The position numbers and the translations under genes are program-made. From positions 3,782,001-3,846,000 of the forward strand of contig NZ_CP076607.1 in the NCBI RefSeq assembly GCF_018966525.1: a stretch of 64,000 bases of DNA, in the 5' to 3' direction. Origin of the DNA: Paenibacillus sophorae. Lineage in GTDB: Bacteria; Bacillota; Bacilli; Paenibacillales; Paenibacillaceae. How positions within the stretch are numbered: position 1 is the stretch's first letter; every line of letters starts with the position of its first letter. The notes below the pieces were generated by a model. It was not told the origin of the DNA, ran no database searches, and saw only the letters and a list, made by a program, of their open reading frames with translations. This document shows, piece after piece, positions 53,421-62,070 of this stretch.

Positions 53421-55037
53421 TCAATTTCGGTTAGCCATTTGCAGAATCCAGTCTTTCAAGTCAACGATTCTTGGATGTTTCGGCTGCGAATCCGTTCCGG
53501 TAACAATAAGGGGGACGATCGAATCCACCTCATGCAGCGAACCGTGTGCTCCTCCTCCGCGATGGGTGGGAGAGCTTTCGCCGGCCAATTCGTATCCCGG
53601 TTTCACCGTGACGACGATATATCGTCCTTCATGGGAATGGAGCGCGCCGTATAATCGGGCCAGCACGTCCGGGTATTTTCCGTATTTGATTCGATGTTCA
53701 CGGAGGGAAATGTCCGCCAGCCCGGGATCGCCCGACAGCGACCACTTTTGCCCGTATTCATCCGAATAAGGTCCTCCCGGACGATAGGACAGAACGTTAT
53801 CGCCTTGTCCTCCGCCCGTAAGCAGTACCGAATGATCCCGGTTTACCGCTATAATGTCGAGTTTGGCTTCCGTTTGTAACCCTTTTACGATCTCAGAAAG
53901 CTTCAGACTTGGCGATAGGGCGTAAATGTAGGCCATCCGTTCGTTAGCCGCGATGACGATTTGGTCATCTTGTGCGACCGGCCGGTCAAGCTTGGCAATC
54001 CGGTAACCATTCAGAAGAGGGCGTAAATCCACTTTGAATTCGTCCCGATTTTCCAGTACATCGCTTTGAGCGCTGTCCCCCAGAATAATCCACGTGGTTC
54101 TTTTCACCGCCTCCTCCCATGACCCGTATGAATCTAGCACGTGCTGCAGCGCCCGGTCGGCCCTTTCAATACCTTTAAGCGCCATCGAGCCTTTTCGGTG
54201 ATGAACGCTATCGTTTCCTGGAAAATACGCGACAGTTACTTCCGGAAGCTTCCCGTTCTGTACCAGATAAGCTATGTCCCGGGCTGCGAATTTGTCGTTC
54301 ATCCCATACTTTTCCCATAAGGCCGTATGGAGGGAATTTTCCGGATTTAGCTGTGTGAACGCGGCAAGCGAAAACAACTCCGGAGTGTTAACTTTATAAT
54401 GATCCGGCAGCCGTGTGGTGTCCGCCATCGTTTGGGGTACACGCAGATCCCGTTCCGTTCTTCCTCTGTAAATAACTGCGTTGATCGAAGCCGAATGTTT
54501 GCCTGAGTCGGCCAATTCCTCATGAATGGTCTTCACTTTTTTGCTTAATTGAACCTGATTCAACTGATAGACGCTGTCCGTCAATACCTGCAGTTGATCA
54601 ATTTTCAGCGCTTCTTTTGGCCCATTGCCGTAAAAAACCATCCGCTTTTCCCGGTCATTGTACCACACCAGCCCCGGAACATGATGCTTATCCGCGTACA
54701 CACCTGTTAATAAAGTGCTGTCAATCGTTACGGACATGGTTGGAAAAGAACTGACAACTTTAGGAAAATACCGTCCGTGATCAATCAGATATTTCAAGGC
54801 GGGCGCTTTACCCTGGTTCATTGCTTCCTGCAAAGGCTTGTCCATCAGGGAATCGATGATAATGGCAACGATGGGCTTATCGCCAGCTGATGTTACCTTG
54901 AACTCCGGTTCGGATCGCATATCAGCGTTCGTTCCCGATTTCGCTTGGCATCCGGTAAGAGACATGATCAAAGTTAGGCCGATTGTCAAAATAACGGTCA
55001 TCTTTTTTCCTGTCCTCATTAGATTGGCTCTTCTCAC
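53421..55037 (-). CDS. Alkaline-phosphatase-superfamily phosphodiesterase lipoprotein
   Basis: The start is probably GTG 55037 (MRRANLMRTGKKMTVI) with GAGGGGG upstream; the frame is open to 55088. Lipobox SLTGCQAK marks a membrane lipoprotein. The nucleotide pyrophosphatase-like fold: AIIIDSLMDKPLQEAMNQG, catalytic SSFPTMSVTIDS, YFPGNDSVHH, LGDSAQSDVL and GGAHGSLHEVD supply the metal ligands. It probably hydrolyses a phosphodiester or phosphonate on the outer membrane face. It is divergent from the methyltransferase and cardiolipin synthase genes, so a lipid head-group role is attractive but unproven. Confidence 0.85.
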   Translation of the reverse strand: MRRANLMRTGKKMTVILTIGLTLIMSLTGCQAKSGTNADMRSEPEFKVTSAGDKPIVAIIIDSLMDKPLQEAMNQGKAPALKYLIDHGRYFPKVVSSFPTMSVTIDSTLLTGVYADKHHVPGLVWYNDREKRMVFYGNGPKEALKIDQLQVLTDSVYQLNQVQLSKKVKTIHEELADSGKHSASINAVIYRGRTERDLRVPQTMADTTRLPDHYKVNTPELFSLAAFTQLNPENSLHTALWEKYGMNDKFAARDIAYLVQNGKLPEVTVAYFPGNDSVHHRKGSMALKGIERADRALQHVLDSYGSWEEAVKRTTWIILGDSAQSDVLENRDEFKVDLRPLLNGYRIAKLDRPVAQDDQIVIAANERMAYIYALSPSLKLSEIVKGLQTEAKLDIIAVNRDHSVLLTGGGQGDNVLSYRPGGPYSDEYGQKWSLSGDPGLADISLREHRIKYGKYPDVLARLYGALHSHEGRYIVVTVKPGYELAGESSPTHRGGGAHGSLHEVDSIVPLIVTGTDSQPKHPRIVDLKDWILQMANRN

Positions 55038-55187
55038 TCTGAATTCCCCCTCTCGCATTGTTACGAAAATAAGATTTAAATTGCCCATTTGAAGAGATGA
55101 TTATGTAAAAATTTATTGAATTTTTCCCGATTCGGAGGGTTAGATTATTGACATTGACTTCAATTTCAGGAAAGATGGTGGCAGCTT

Positions 55188-55775
55188 TTGAATACTTCGT
55201 CTTCACCCCAGCTTTACCATTGGTTCGTTCGTCCGAAATGGTTTACCAAAAAATATATTCATGATCATATACAATCCCGATTTGCGTTTAACGGTAAAGT
55301 CGTGCTTGACTTTGGCTCGGGTACAGGGGCTAATTGTTCGATGTTTCAGCCGAATCACTATCTCGGCATCGATCCGGACGCCGGACGGATTCATTATGCA
55401 AGACGGCGATATCCGAACCACGCGTTCCATGTGCTTGAAAACGGCAAGCTTCCTGTTGATAATGAGTCTGTCGATTTCATACTCATTATCGCTGTATTGC
55501 ACCATATTTCGTCCGAAGAAATTGCAGAGTACATGAAGGAATTTAGGCGAATATTAAAACCGAACGGAAAAATCATCGTTATGGAGCCTTGTCTATGCCA
55601 AAATAAACCGTTAAGTAATTGGTTTATGAATCTTTATGACAATGGGGAGTATATCCGGAGAGAAGAAGAATACATTCAATTGTTTCGGGAGAGTGAATTT
55701 GCTTCGCAGGTCATCAACCGATTTCGAAAAGGTTTCTTATATAATGAGCTGTTTTTCTCGGCAAACCTTAGATAA
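55188..55775 (+). CDS. Class I SAM-dependent methyltransferase
   Basis: 195 residues, TTG start at 55188 with AGGAAAGATGG before it. The SAM motif is VVLDFGSGTGANCSMF, then LGIDPDAGRIHYARRRY, and the post-motif region IIAVLHHISSEEIAEYM with LKPNGKIIVMEP. No metal or zinc motif is seen. The target may be a small molecule or lipid. Its position between the phosphodiesterase and cardiolipin synthase suggests lipid modification, but it has its own terminator at 55799. Confidence 0.87.
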   Translation: MNTSSSPQLYHWFVRPKWFTKKYIHDHIQSRFAFNGKVVLDFGSGTGANCSMFQPNHYLGIDPDAGRIHYARRRYPNHAFHVLENGKLPVDNESVDFILIIAVLHHISSEEIAEYMKEFRRILKPNGKIIVMEPCLCQNKPLSNWFMNLYDNGEYIRREEEYIQLFRESEFASQVINRFRKGFLYNELFFSANLR

Positions 55776-55798
55776 TCTCACAATGAGAAGCGTTTTAC

Positions 55799-55844
55799 GA
55801 AAAAAGACTCTGCTTTGCTGTAAAAGCGGGCATGAGTCTTTTTT
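55799..55844 (+). terminator. Intrinsic terminator after methyltransferase
   Basis: AAAAAAGACTC pairs with GAGTCTTTTTT, directly upstream of the cardiolipin synthase ribosome site. Confidence 0.85.
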
Positions 55845-55879
55845 CCACTTATGCCCTTTCAAGGAGGTGAAGCAAACCA

Positions 55880-57295
55880 TTGCTTTGGATCGTTTTGGCT
55901 CTCTTGTTGTTTATTATCCAAATCGGATTCGTTATCATCTTCGAATATCAACGTCCGAACAAAGCGGTGGTTTGGCTTATTGTTTTGTTCATTTTTCCGG
56001 TCATCGGTTTCGTGCTGTATTTATTTGTTGCGAAAGAATACCTTTGCCCCCCTGCTCTTTCGAGGACAGACAACGGGCATTGGGACCGATTAAAGGACGA
56101 ACTCATTGAACGATGCAAACAGCGAGTACAGAAAGATCTGCATGGTAAGACTCTTGTCCAAGACGACAATTTACATGCATTACTCAAAAAAATACCGGTC
56201 GCCCCCATTGCAGCTTGTAATGAAACGGCGGTTTTCGTCGAAGGAAAGAAAGCCTTTGAAGCAATGATGGATGCAATTGCCGCTTCCGAGCATCATATTC
56301 ATGTGGAGTTTTACATTATTCGTGACGATCGTCTCGGTATCCGGTTTGAGCAATTGTTGATCCGGAAAGCGCAGGAAGGCGTGAAGGTTCGACTTATATA
56401 TGACGGGATCGGAAGCCGCCGGTTGGGAAAAGCCTATTTGGAACGGCTGCGGAATGCCGGGGTAGAAACGGGGTGCTTTTTTCCTCTGTTAACCTCTTTC
56501 TTCAATAAGCGGCTCAATTATCGAAATCACCGTAAAATCGTGGTGGTGGACGGCAAAACCGGATTTTTCGGCGGCTTGAATATTGGGGATGAATACTTAG
56601 GGGAAGGTCCGAAATTCGGCTATTGGCGGGACACTCATTTTAGCATTAAAGGCGATGCGGTACTGTGGGTCCAATATACATTTTTGACCGATTGGCACTT
56701 GGTTACAGGACAAATCATAACCGATCCCGTCTATTATCCGATACAGGAAAGCCGCGGGAATGAGCTTGTACAAATCGTAAAAAGCGGTCCGGACGAGACG
56801 ATCCTAGAGCTTATTTTCTCCCTCATCGTTTCGGCGAAGAGGCGGATTTTTATCGAGACGCCCTATTTCATTCCCGATCCCGGCATCTTATTGGCTCTGA
56901 AAACGGCCATCTCTAGAGGAGTCGACGTTCGCATAATTATACCAGCTGTTCCTGATAAAAATCTTGTTTATTGCGCTACTTTGTCCTATGTTCAGGAATT
57001 GCTGCAGGCGGGAGGCCGGTTTTATGGCTACCAGAAAGGGTTTATCCATGCCAAACTGATTATTTCCGATGACTTGGCGCTTTCCGGCAGCGCAAATATG
57101 GACATACGCAGCTTTTGCAACCAATTCGAAATCAATGCGGTCTTTTTCGACGGGAAGGTCGTTGACCGCCTGGTACAAGATTTTTACCGGGATCTTGGCG
57201 TGAGCGAGGAGATTTTGCAGTCGAATTTCGAAAAGCGCAGCACGTTACAAAAAATGCAGATTATTTTCGCCCGGCTGCTGTCGCCGTTATTCTAG
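55880..57295 (+). CDS. cls: Cardiolipin synthase
   Basis: 471 residues. The start is TTG 55880, after AAGGAGGTGA. Two N-terminal membrane helices (WIVLALLLFIIQIGFVIIF and WLIVLFIFPVIGFVLYLFV) are followed by two phospholipase D repeats with HKD motifs: NHRKIVVVDGKTGFFGGLN and IHAKLIISDDLALSGSANMD. It condenses two phosphatidylglycerols into cardiolipin and glycerol at the membrane. The length is typical. Not the only possibility is a related PLD-type transferase. Confidence 0.93.
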   Translation: MLWIVLALLLFIIQIGFVIIFEYQRPNKAVVWLIVLFIFPVIGFVLYLFVAKEYLCPPALSRTDNGHWDRLKDELIERCKQRVQKDLHGKTLVQDDNLHALLKKIPVAPIAACNETAVFVEGKKAFEAMMDAIAASEHHIHVEFYIIRDDRLGIRFEQLLIRKAQEGVKVRLIYDGIGSRRLGKAYLERLRNAGVETGCFFPLLTSFFNKRLNYRNHRKIVVVDGKTGFFGGLNIGDEYLGEGPKFGYWRDTHFSIKGDAVLWVQYTFLTDWHLVTGQIITDPVYYPIQESRGNELVQIVKSGPDETILELIFSLIVSAKRRIFIETPYFIPDPGILLALKTAISRGVDVRIIIPAVPDKNLVYCATLSYVQELLQAGGRFYGYQKGFIHAKLIISDDLALSGSANMDIRSFCNQFEINAVFFDGKVVDRLVQDFYRDLGVSEEILQSNFEKRSTLQKMQIIFARLLSPLF

Positions 57296-57363
57296 AAGAG
57301 ACTTATCGGTCGTAATCACCCGGGGTCCACGTCGGACAAGGATTTTTACAAGGGGCCAAATGT

Positions 57364-57915
57364 TCATGGTAAATATATTAAGCTTGGATACTTATCGGAG
57401 TACAGTTCAATAGAAGTAATATTTGATTCGATCAGCCGGTAATCGTCCAGCGTATTGAAAGCAGCGTTTGTCTCAATCATTGTTATTACTTTTGATACTG
57501 TTTCAGGATCACGAATCTTCTTCCCGTTCTCATTAAACTCTACGGCGGTTGGACTAAATTCTTCCAGGCTGATTTCGGTAACATTCACTTCTTTATATAT
57601 AAAAGCAAAAGCCAGCTCATCGTCTTGAACTGCCAGCCACTTGGCGCTTTCCATACCCGGTATTTCGTAAAATGAAGTTCTGGTTTCACCTTTTGCTCCT
57701 AATTTTCTGCCATGGGTTTCGGTCCTCAGATGCTCTGAATCATTCTTGTATGTTCTTCCGTTATACAGGAGAATATTGCCATTATCCGAAATCTGAACAC
57801 TTCCCCATGACCTATGCGCATTCGTAATCTGCAGATGTATCAGATATACCATTACTAAGACTAATAAAATAGGGATGCCTATAAGCATATATAATTTTAT
57901 ATTGCGTTTTGGCAT
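57364..57915 (-). CDS. Membrane-anchored extracytoplasmic protein, 183 aa
   Basis: An N-terminal helix (LYMLIGIPILLVLVMVYLIH) with a basic start, followed by a soluble, mostly beta domain (VQISDNGNILLYNGRTYKND, then WLAVQDDELAFAFIYKEVNV). No family recognised. AGGGAGG precedes the ATG at 57915. The stop is near the end of the cls gene on the other strand, and the gap is small (about 70 bp). Confidence 0.65.
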   Translation of the reverse strand: MPKRNIKLYMLIGIPILLVLVMVYLIHLQITNAHRSWGSVQISDNGNILLYNGRTYKNDSEHLRTETHGRKLGAKGETRTSFYEIPGMESAKWLAVQDDELAFAFIYKEVNVTEISLEEFSPTAVEFNENGKKIRDPETVSKVITMIETNAAFNTLDDYRLIESNITSIELYSDKYPSLIYLP

Positions 57916-57951
57916 TAAGATTCACCTCCCTTAATAGAAGCCCCCTGCAGC

Positions 57952-58545
57952 TTATCTACGGGTATTCCTTATGTAATGCTGAACATATTTATCGCACAGC
58001 AGCTTTGTCGCTTCTCCATTTGTCATATTGTGGGAATCAAAATTAAATAAATAATTGGTGAAGCCCATCTGAAAAATTTTGTCATGGACCCGCTCAATCT
58101 CCAAAGGAGAAAATACTTCTGCGGGATTTCCCACGGCCGTATAGCCAATCGGCACAAAGAAAGATTCAGGGCAGCAGGTTCCGATATGCACGACAGCGTT
58201 AACGCCGATCATGCACCCTTCTCCAAGCTCAGAGCCCCCAAAAATAGTTGCTCCCGTGGCAATGAAGCTGCCTTCTCCAATGATCGCTCCGCTCACATGA
58301 GAGTGTGGCCCGACGAGAACATGATCTTCAATTGTCAGCGGATGTCTTTTGGTCGCTCTTAGCACCGCATTCTCCATGATTATGCATCTCCCGCCTATTT
58401 GCAGAGGCGATCCCTCAGAGCTTATTACGGCTCCGGATAAAACAACGGTTTCTGCTCCGATGGATACGTCGCCATTAATAATAACGCCTTCCATAATAAT
58501 AGCCGACGGGTCTATATTGACTTTGGAATGCTGTGAGAAACTCAA
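57952..58545 (-). CDS. Hexapeptide-repeat acyltransferase / gamma-carbonic-anhydrase-like
   Basis: 197 residues. Repeats such as IIMEGVIINGDVSIGAETVV and VLVGPHSHVSGAIIGEGSFI form a left-handed beta-helix. His residues in VLVGPHSHVSG and VVHIGTCCPESF may bind metal as in gamma-class enzymes. It is close to the CaiE/YrdA-like group. Substrate unknown. It has 36-bp spacing to the downstream membrane protein gene at 57915, so the two are probably co-transcribed. Confidence 0.85.
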   Translation of the reverse strand: MSFSQHSKVNIDPSAIIMEGVIINGDVSIGAETVVLSGAVISSEGSPLQIGGRCIIMENAVLRATKRHPLTIEDHVLVGPHSHVSGAIIGEGSFIATGATIFGGSELGEGCMIGVNAVVHIGTCCPESFFVPIGYTAVGNPAEVFSPLEIERVHDKIFQMGFTNYLFNFDSHNMTNGEATKLLCDKYVQHYIRNTRR

Positions 58546-58779
58546 TTTCGATCCCTCCGATTCTGATTAATCCCTATTGGCCGCATTGCAGATCACATTA
58601 GCCGATACAATATATTCTGACAAAAACAGGTACCCAAATATGTGAAAAATATCTCTTAATAAAGAAACGAATTCGAATCAGTCCGATCAATCCATCCTAA
58701 GTTCTTCATAAATTCCACATACATTTTTTATACAATGGGCCAGGTAAGTTAAATCTATCTACTGGGGGAGTATCAAAAA

Positions 58780-59265
58780 ATGAGCATGACGCATTACATG
58801 TCCTTGCTTGCGGACAATCAGCCATGGAATTTGATTATATTCATGGCCATTCCCGTGATTTTTGCCGAAACGATTACTGTAACCGAATTCTTTATCCTCT
58901 TTGGCAAAAACACGCAGGGCGGACTCAGAAGCTTTAACCGCATTTGCAGCATCCTGGCCGGACTGTATTTTACAGGAATCTTTATCTACTTGTTCCCCAC
59001 CGCGTTTATCCCTCTAACCGTAAATGGCGAATGGCATACCTGGGTGGACGTTGTTGCTGTAGGATTTTACTTGAGCGGTGTGTTCTTCTTATTACCCCTC
59101 GCTCTTCTTGATCTTGGCATCATCGCCCGCAACCGTTCCGCAGAAGGAAAATTGAAGCTTCACTTTATCCTCGTCAGCGGATTTCTCATTGTGGCCCACA
59201 TCGCAATGATATTCGGGATGGTCAATCCGGAAATCATTGGGGGAATGGCCGGTATGAATCATTAA
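58780..59265 (+). CDS. DUF6803-like membrane protein, 161 aa
   Basis: About four membrane helices: NLIIFMAIPVIFAETITVTE, ILAGLYFTGIFIYLFPTAFI, WVDVVAVGFYLSGVFFLLPL, and LHFILVSGFLIVAHIAMIFG. Several His residues lie near helix ends, a pattern compatible with metal or heme binding but not diagnostic. GGGGGAG precedes the ATG. Single gene with a strong bidirectional terminator. Confidence 0.75.
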   Translation: MSMTHYMSLLADNQPWNLIIFMAIPVIFAETITVTEFFILFGKNTQGGLRSFNRICSILAGLYFTGIFIYLFPTAFIPLTVNGEWHTWVDVVAVGFYLSGVFFLLPLALLDLGIIARNRSAEGKLKLHFILVSGFLIVAHIAMIFGMVNPEIIGGMAGMNH

Positions 59266-59275
59266 TCAGGAATAA

Positions 59276-59313
59276 AACAAGACTTCGGAGCCGAACTCCG
59301 AAGTCTTGTTTTT
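59276..59313. terminator. Bidirectional terminator
   Basis: AACAAGACTTCGGA and TCCGAAGTCTTGTT form a perfect 14-bp stem with T run on the + side. It serves the gene ending at 59265 and perhaps the convergent NUDIX gene ending at 59347. Confidence 0.9.
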
Positions 59314-59346
59314 ACTCCTGTTTTTACTCCTGTTAGTAAAGAAGGA

Positions 59347-59748
59347 TCAGGCAAGCCGCCCCATCTCATGCAGCTCATCAAAAATAATCTGTGTAACCGC
59401 TGATACACGGTCCCGGTCATTATAGGTTAACCAGGCCAGTTCCTCGATTTCCGATGCCGGACTCAGTACTCCTTCGAACTCTGCGGTGTAACAAGTCATT
59501 TTCACCTGAATCCCGCCAGTCTTCGCGTGAGCTTCCGCTTTGAACGTCCCGAAGTAGATGACCGTTTCGGGCTTGATCCGAACGGATAATTCCTCTTCTA
59601 TTTCCCGCAGCAGCGTATCTGTATCACTCTCGCCGGGCTCTCTTTTTCCACCAGGTAAATAATAAGTATCTTTTCCTTGGGAACGGGCGCATAACAATTG
59701 GCCCTGATTCATGGATATCCAGGCAATTTTATCGATTGCGGTTGTCAT
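59347..59748 (-). CDS. NUDIX hydrolase
   Basis: The start is ATG 59748, right after the stop of the upstream transporter. The NUDIX box GGKREPGESDTDTLLREIEEEL is complete (G-x5-E-x7-R-E-U-x-E-E). It is about 133 residues, cytoplasmic. It probably hydrolyses a nucleoside-diphosphate derivative; the exact substrate cannot be read. It is the last gene of the Crp-YdcZ-NUDIX cluster. Confidence 0.92.
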   Translation of the reverse strand: MTTAIDKIAWISMNQGQLLCARSQGKDTYYLPGGKREPGESDTDTLLREIEEELSVRIKPETVIYFGTFKAEAHAKTGGIQVKMTCYTAEFEGVLSPASEIEELAWLTYNDRDRVSAVTQIIFDELHEMGRLA

Positions 59749-59749
59749 C

Positions 59750-60262
59750 CTATGCGCCTCTCGCTTCATTCTTTATGTTGCATGGCGAAGTCTCGTTTGT
59801 TTCTCCCGAAGCCGCCTGATGCACACGCCCGCCGCCTAATTTGAATACCAGAATGCCGCCGATAATAACCAGCACCCCGAGCAATTGTTGGAATGTAAAA
59901 GGAACTTTGTTCAGGCCCATCCAGCCCACTGAGTCCCATAATAGAGCGCAGCCAAGCTGTGAGATCAGAACGATGGAGATGGCATACGTAGGACCAAGCA
60001 GCCTGATCCCCAGCGTCAGACAGATAACTACACCCACCCCGATTACACCGCTGATCCAGTACCAGGGCTTCATGTTCTCCAGGCTAAACAGCCGGCCCCC
60101 TTCAAAGATCAGGCCAAAAGTCAGCGAAGCCGCAAAGCCCATTCCCAGCACCAACGCCGTTGTGGCCCAGGAACCTGTATGTTCATTGACTTTACTGTTA
60201 AAAACATTTTGCATGCTGACAAGTGAACCCGCAACGAGCGCGAGTAACAACCCTTGAATCAT
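59750..60262 (-). CDS. YdcZ/DUF606 family DMT transporter, long copy
   Basis: 170 residues with five membrane helices, starting LLLALVAGSLVSMQNVFNSK and including WYWISGVIGVGVVICLTLGI and FTFQQLLGVLVIIGGILVFK. DUF606 proteins often occur as pairs that form one exporter; a second member lies at 61037. The C-terminal tail is hydrophilic. Gene order and close spacing with the Crp/Fnr-type regulator suggest joint control. Confidence 0.9.
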   Translation of the reverse strand: MIQGLLLALVAGSLVSMQNVFNSKVNEHTGSWATTALVLGMGFAASLTFGLIFEGGRLFSLENMKPWYWISGVIGVGVVICLTLGIRLLGPTYAISIVLISQLGCALLWDSVGWMGLNKVPFTFQQLLGVLVIIGGILVFKLGGGRVHQAASGETNETSPCNIKNEARGA

Positions 60263-60276
60263 AAGCAGGATGCCTC

Positions 60277-60975
60277 CTATTCATAAATATTGTGATTAGC
60301 CAGCGCGCTTAAGCCTTCCTTATCTTTAACAAGGATGAGCCCTTTGCTGCGTTCAATTAGGCCTTCCGTGCATAATTTTTGAATGATCCGGTTCAGATGC
60401 CGATAGCTGGTTCCAATAAAATTTGCCACATCGGTTAGACGGAAGCTGTTAAGCTGCCCCGGAATCTCGGAATCGGAATCGTCATAGGAAACCGACAGCA
60501 GATAACTGGCCAATCGTACCTCCACCGGGTGCATCATATTAAAGCTCAAAAAGTTGGACTTCACGTAAAACTTCCGGGTGATGACGTGCAGTAAAAAGTT
60601 CAGCAGCGGCGGGTAGTCTGCGGCGTATTTTTCAAGCATGCGATAAGGAACGCCAATCATATTGACCTGCGATACCGCCTCGACCGTATTGATAATCGGG
60701 ATATGCTGGATATACTCAATGTCCCCGATCACCTCAGTCGGCGTCTTGAACGAAATAATCAGGATTTTGCCCTCCTCGGAGGTGGTATATACTTTAATCT
60801 TGCCCTTTACAAGCACGTACAGAACCTGTGAAGGCTCTCCCTGGGAGCAGATCAGTTCACCCTGATCAAAGCGGTACAGCGACAAATACGGCATCAAAGC
60901 TTCATTAAATATCGTTTCCAACTGATAAGTTTGTAAAAAAGAGTGCAGCTGCTTCTGATCCTGTATTTCTTTCAT
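60277..60975 (-). CDS. Crp/Fnr family transcriptional regulator
   Basis: About 232 residues. The cyclic-nucleotide-like domain includes LICSQGEPSQVLYVLVKGKI and EEGKILIISFKTPTEVIGDI; the C-terminal HTH contains LTDVANFIGTSYRHLNRIIQ. There is no Fnr-type N-terminal Cys cluster, so it is not an oxygen-sensing FNR; it resembles YeiL-like regulators. GGAGGTGA precedes; ATG 60975 has better spacing than 60984. It lies between two YdcZ-type transporter genes and likely controls them. Confidence 0.9.
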   Translation of the reverse strand: MKEIQDQKQLHSFLQTYQLETIFNEALMPYLSLYRFDQGELICSQGEPSQVLYVLVKGKIKVYTTSEEGKILIISFKTPTEVIGDIEYIQHIPIINTVEAVSQVNMIGVPYRMLEKYAADYPPLLNFLLHVITRKFYVKSNFLSFNMMHPVEVRLASYLLSVSYDDSDSEIPGQLNSFRLTDVANFIGTSYRHLNRIIQKLCTEGLIERSKGLILVKDKEGLSALANHNIYE

Positions 60976-61036
60976 AATCCGCATTCACCTCCAGCCCGTG
61001 ACCTTGTTGCCCTTAAATTGCGGCGTAAACATATTA

Positions 61037-61462
61037 TCAAAATTTAAGTATGATTACACCGGCGATCATCATTCCGAGGCCGAAGAACTGCGGCAGCTTC
61101 ATCTTTTGCTTCACCACGCCAAACCAACCGTTCGAATCAATTAAAAAGGTCAGGCACAACTGGGCAATCAGCACCGCGGATATCGTAAAGGTAACCCCGA
61201 CTTTACGAATTGCCGTTACTTCGCTGAAAATAATGACAGCCGCAAACGCGCCGCCAATAAGATATAATGGTTTGACTTGCTTCAGCCCCTGCCGTCTTCC
61301 GTCCCGGACAAACAGGAGGATAAGCAAGGCCATAATAAACCCGGTTAACTGGGTAACTGTGGCGGCTTGCCAAGTTCCAATATCTTGACTGATCCGGGAA
61401 TTAGCCACTCCCTGCAGCGTAATACACGCCCCGCCCAACAACGCAAATAACAGCCCTCTCAT
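61037..61462 (-). CDS. YdcZ/DUF606 family DMT transporter, short copy
   Basis: 141 residues, five membrane helices, from LLFALLGGACITLQGVANSR to LPQFFGLGMMIAGVIILKF. It is paralogous to the 59750-60262 protein (both have a VTFTISAVLIAQLCLTFLID / YAISIVLISQLGCALLWD segment). The two probably form a heteromer. It lies upstream of the Crp/Fnr-type gene with a 62-bp gap. Confidence 0.9.
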   Translation of the reverse strand: MRGLLFALLGGACITLQGVANSRISQDIGTWQAATVTQLTGFIMALLILLFVRDGRRQGLKQVKPLYLIGGAFAAVIIFSEVTAIRKVGVTFTISAVLIAQLCLTFLIDSNGWFGVVKQKMKLPQFFGLGMMIAGVIILKF

Positions 61463-61548
61463 TTCTTAACCTCTCCTCTGATGTTAGCTCTGATCCTAAT
61501 TAAATGATATCTCCGATTTTTTGGGAAGGACATATGTCCTAAACAAGA

Positions 61549-61589
61549 AGAAACGGCTGCACCATCCTCACAGGAGGGCATCCGTTTCT
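61549..61589 (-). terminator. Terminator after NusG-II gene
   Basis: AGAAACGG pairs with CCGTTTCT and a weaker inner stem follows; on the - strand a T-rich segment (TTCTTGTTT) comes next. It lies about 40 bp past the stop at 61631. Confidence 0.65.
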
Positions 61590-61630
61590 GATAGAAAGAT
61601 GAGGCCATTTATGAGAGTGAAACTATCCGG

Positions 61631-62023
61631 TCATATCACTGCGTCGAGTTCATCACCTGAAGGCTGCTTGTGCGGGTTGAATACTTCAACGTATACACGG
61701 GTCGGAATGCAGATAATCTGCTGGTAAGGCTTGGAGATGAACCCCATATCCAGCGCGATCCGTTTCGGAGCGTCCGAATAAATCATCTGAATCCCATAAT
61801 CGAAGGCTTTGAGCGTATTATGGCCAAATTCCGTTTTGATGTCGATTATTTGCACTTCTTTGGTTAAAGCCACGTTCTTGTAAAGATTCCCGTTCACCGT
61901 AATTCGAGCCATCAGGTCTCCCGGTTTGTAGGCGCTGTGGTCCATGTGGAGCCATTTGATTCCGTAAATAGAACCGGCAATTAGCAGTCCCAGCAATATG
62001 ATGTACAGATCTCCGCGTTTCAT
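61631..62023 (-). CDS. NusG domain II-containing membrane-anchored protein
   Basis: 130 residues. One N-terminal anchor (LYIILLGLLIAGSIYGIKWL) is followed by an extracytoplasmic NusG_II (PF07009)-type beta domain with MARITVNGNLYKNVALTK, EVQIIDIKTEFGHNTLKAFD and CIPTRVYVEVFN. In other Firmicutes such proteins are found near heme, flavin and isoprenoid-related membrane enzymes. Here it lies 48 bp downstream of the siroheme decarboxylase gene, so it is probably part of the same operon. Confidence 0.85.
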   Translation of the reverse strand: MKRGDLYIILLGLLIAGSIYGIKWLHMDHSAYKPGDLMARITVNGNLYKNVALTKEVQIIDIKTEFGHNTLKAFDYGIQMIYSDAPKRIALDMGFISKPYQQIICIPTRVYVEVFNPHKQPSGDELDAVI

Positions 62024-62070
62024 AATAGTGGATATCCCTCGCCCTTTTCCGTGTGAATATTTGCAGCGCC

